A stretch of DNA of 64,000 nt from Brevibacillus agri. Lineage in GTDB: Bacteria; Bacillota; Bacilli; Brevibacillales; Brevibacillaceae. The stretch's first letter is position 1; each line of letters starts with the position of its first letter. The position numbers and the translations under genes are program-made. The notes under the pieces were generated by a model. It was not told the origin of the DNA. It did not search any database and saw only the letters and a list, made by a program, of their open reading frames with translations. The stretch lies in the NCBI RefSeq assembly GCF_004117055.1, contig NZ_CP026363.1, forward strand, positions 4,363,001 through 4,427,000, read 5' to 3'. Positions 62,562 through 64,000 of this stretch are shown in pieces.

Positions 62562-63092
62562 ATGGATTCAACCTATTCATCCAGATCTACATCCAAAACG
62601 AAAATGCTCGTGATTCATGCTCTTTTTATCGCTTTTACCCTTGCAGCCACCATGTTCATCAACATCCGCCTCCCGATCATGGGCAACGGCGGCCTGATCC
62701 ACCTCGGTAACGTGCCTCTTTTCATTGCCGCTTTCGTGTACGGCAGAAAAACAGGGGCGATTGCAGGTGCCTTCGGGATGGGCCTGTTCGACCTGATCTC
62801 CGGCTGGACCGCCTGGGCACCGTTTACGTTTGTCATCGTCGGTGCCATGGGCTATGTCGCCGGCCTGATCGCGGAAAAAATGCCTGGCAAACGCGTCCTC
62901 GCCTACTCTGTAGCGATCGCTGTCGCCCTGCTTATTAAAATCGTCGGCTACTACTTCGTGGAAGTGATCCTGTACGGCAACTGGATTCAGCCGTTTGGCT
63001 CGATTCCGGGGAACTTCCTCCAGGTTATCGTGGCCGGAATCATCGTGCTGCCGCTGGTAGGACGCCTGAAAAAAATTGTCGGACAAGGCTAA
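62562..63092 (+). CDS. ECF transporter S component (riboflavin/HmpT-like superfamily)
   Basis: 176 residues, about six membrane helices, with HLGNVPLFIAAFVYGRKTGA and GLFDLISGWTAWAPFTFVIV, typical for the ECF-type S proteins of the RibU/HmpT/PdxU superfamily. Binds a vitamin-like substrate; which one cannot be told. No energising module adjoins it, so it should use the general EcfAA'T. AGAGG seven bases before the ATG. Confidence 0.88.
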   Translation: MDSTYSSRSTSKTKMLVIHALFIAFTLAATMFINIRLPIMGNGGLIHLGNVPLFIAAFVYGRKTGAIAGAFGMGLFDLISGWTAWAPFTFVIVGAMGYVAGLIAEKMPGKRVLAYSVAIAVALLIKIVGYYFVEVILYGNWIQPFGSIPGNFLQVIVAGIIVLPLVGRLKKIVGQG

Positions 63093-63150
63093 CGCGCAGC
63101 TTGCAAAGGAAACGTTGCACGCGACGCCCTCAGGCGAGCCGTAACGAGTA

Positions 63151-63238
63151 GAAAACTTGGCTACGCCAAGCCATTGGCGCAGCCTTAGTTGCGCTTATAC
63201 CGGATAAGAATCTTATCCATTTTTCTCTGTATAAAAAA
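63151..63238. repeat. Dispersed repeat, copy C
   Basis: TTGGCTACGCCA...TTGGCGCAGCC hairpin, GCGCTTATAC, palindrome GGATAAGAATCTTATCC (63202-63218) and CTGTATAAAAAA. A hairpin with CAGGAG/CTCCTG arms and T-runs follows at 63237-63275. Confidence 0.78.
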
Positions 63239-63328
63239 TCGCTCAGGAGATGCTGACTCCTGGGCGATTTTGTTTTGCTCTCTTTTCCGTATTTTCGCAT
63301 GCTACAATAAAAAAACGGAACGAAAGCG

Positions 63329-63555
63329 ATGAGAAAAATGAACGAAACGCGTGATTCCCTGTTGCTGTCCAAGCTGCAAATTCCGTTGCCGCTGTCAGCC
63401 ACTGTGCCTCGTCCCGGCTTGATTGGCTGGCTGAACGAAGGCTTGTCCCGAAAAGCAACGCTGGTTACAGCACCAGCCGGATACGGCAAGACGACGCTTG
63501 TCAGCGATTGGGTCCGGCAGTTGACGATTCCCGCAGGCTGGGTAACGGGCTTGAA
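63329..63555 (+). pseudogene. MalT-type regulator, N-terminal fragment
   Basis: From ATG 63329 (also 63338): LLLSKLQIPLPLSATVPRPG, LIGWLNEGLSRKATLVTAPA and the P-loop [11 protein letters not shown], then the frame loses similarity around 63550. This is the N-terminus of a MalT-like STAND regulator, cut off after the P-loop and joined to an Ig-like domain gene. Confidence 0.75.
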
Positions 63556-64000
63556 GCTGCTCTCCCTGTCCGGCGCATGCAACCAATCAAGCGGTGTCGT
63601 GGAGCTCCAGCGCCCCCGACGTGGCAACGGTTGATGAGGACGGCACGGTTACACCGAAGTCTCCGGGCACAGCCGTCATTACCGTGACGACAGCAGACGG
63701 CAACAAGACCGCTTCGGCCGCTGTCATCGTCAAAAAGAAAAAAGCGGCTTTCCAACTGGAAACGTCCGTCAAGAAAATTCTCTTGCGCCCGAACGGCTCT
63801 GCCAGCTTCCGCGTTTTTGCCGTGGATTCGGAGGGCAAGCGCAAATCCGTCACGCTCTCCCCCGATACCGCCTACAGCAGCCACTCCCCGCTCCTCCATG
63901 TAAAACGGGGCAGCGTGAAGGCTGGCAAGGACGCAGGCGAAGCTACCTTCACCGTCCACCATTTGGGCGAGGAACGCGACATCCAGGTCGTGATTACAAA
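63556..64000 (+). CDS. Bacterial Ig-like (BIG2) surface protein, incomplete
   Basis: In the frame beginning near 63556, TNQAVSWSSSAPDVATVDED, GTVTPKSPGTAVITVTTADG, then a linker AAVIVKKKKAAFQLETSVKK and a second domain (SASFRVFAVDSEGKRKSVTL). The first part is a classic BIG2 repeat. No start codon of its own is visible; it is joined to the MalT fragment, so the left end is truncated or rearranged. It continues beyond the window. Probably a secreted or cell-surface adhesin-like protein. Confidence 0.7.

Noticed and set aside
63501-63962. Minus-strand frame opposite the Ig-like domain gene
   Set aside because: The plus-strand BIG2 pattern is unmistakable; the minus frame has no recognisable motif.
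1-64000. CRISPR arrays, rRNA or tRNA genes
   Set aside because: No regularly spaced direct repeats, cas genes, rRNA blocks or cloverleaf with TTCRANNC-type T-arm were found.

Overview
The window looks like a chromosomal piece of a moderately GC-rich Firmicute, most likely Brevibacillus or a close Paenibacillaceae relative. The signs are strong AGGAGG ribosome sites with many GTG/TTG starts, a tyrosine T-box, a CIRCE operator, a glycine riboswitch, Fur boxes of Bacillus type and Btr-type AraC/binding-protein fusions. No rRNA or tRNA gene was seen. Genus assignment is inference.

Layout. 0-6.7 kb: a sigma-54 regulated operon (iron alcohol dehydrogenase, NCS2-type permease, aldehyde dehydrogenase) with a textbook -24/-12 promoter and a pair of upstream dyads; a glycine-riboswitch cycA transporter; and a PAS/AAA+ sigma-54 activator that probably drives the operon. 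6.7-12.3 kb: hybrid sensor kinase, OmpR-type regulator and EAL phosphodiesterase. 12.3-21.5 kb: WG-repeat protein, an IS5/IS427-type element, PPOX protein, htpG under CIRCE, an IS91-type element, a membrane protein and an alpha/beta hydrolase carrying an SDR gene scrap. 22-29.6 kb: two half-size ABC transporters, a fused ECF ATPase, EcfT and an MptD-type S component, divergent from an AraC regulator; the set resembles ferric yersiniabactin/equibactin-type import loci. 29.8-36 kb: small stress-type genes, several broken. 36-43.2 kb: a Fur-controlled operon for siderophore uptake (Btr-like regulator, FhuF-like reductase, MFS, lipoprotein, two FecCD permeases) without its own ATPase.

43.4-49.3 kb: a duplicated AMP-ligase gene whose second copy is split by an AT-rich island carrying a permuted NlpC/P60-like protein, a DUF3139 protein, a sigma-region-4-like protein and a TnpB remnant; next to it an SDR and a cupin. 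49.6-53.6 kb: a 1039-residue GNAT-fused protein of unknown function coupled to an amidohydrolase. 53.8-64 kb: a Fur-regulated binding protein, tyrS with its T-box, a run of gene fragments (MalT P-loop pieces, DUF4253, SUMF1, TetR), a Fur-boxed FMN monooxygenase with an AraC regulator, an ECF S component and an incomplete Ig-like surface protein.

How it works together: iron acquisition is the recurring theme (three good Fur boxes, one doubtful one, four transport or processing loci). The sigma-54 locus is the best-defined regulatory circuit. Many pseudogenes each show one or two clear lesions, so the accessory part of this region is decaying.
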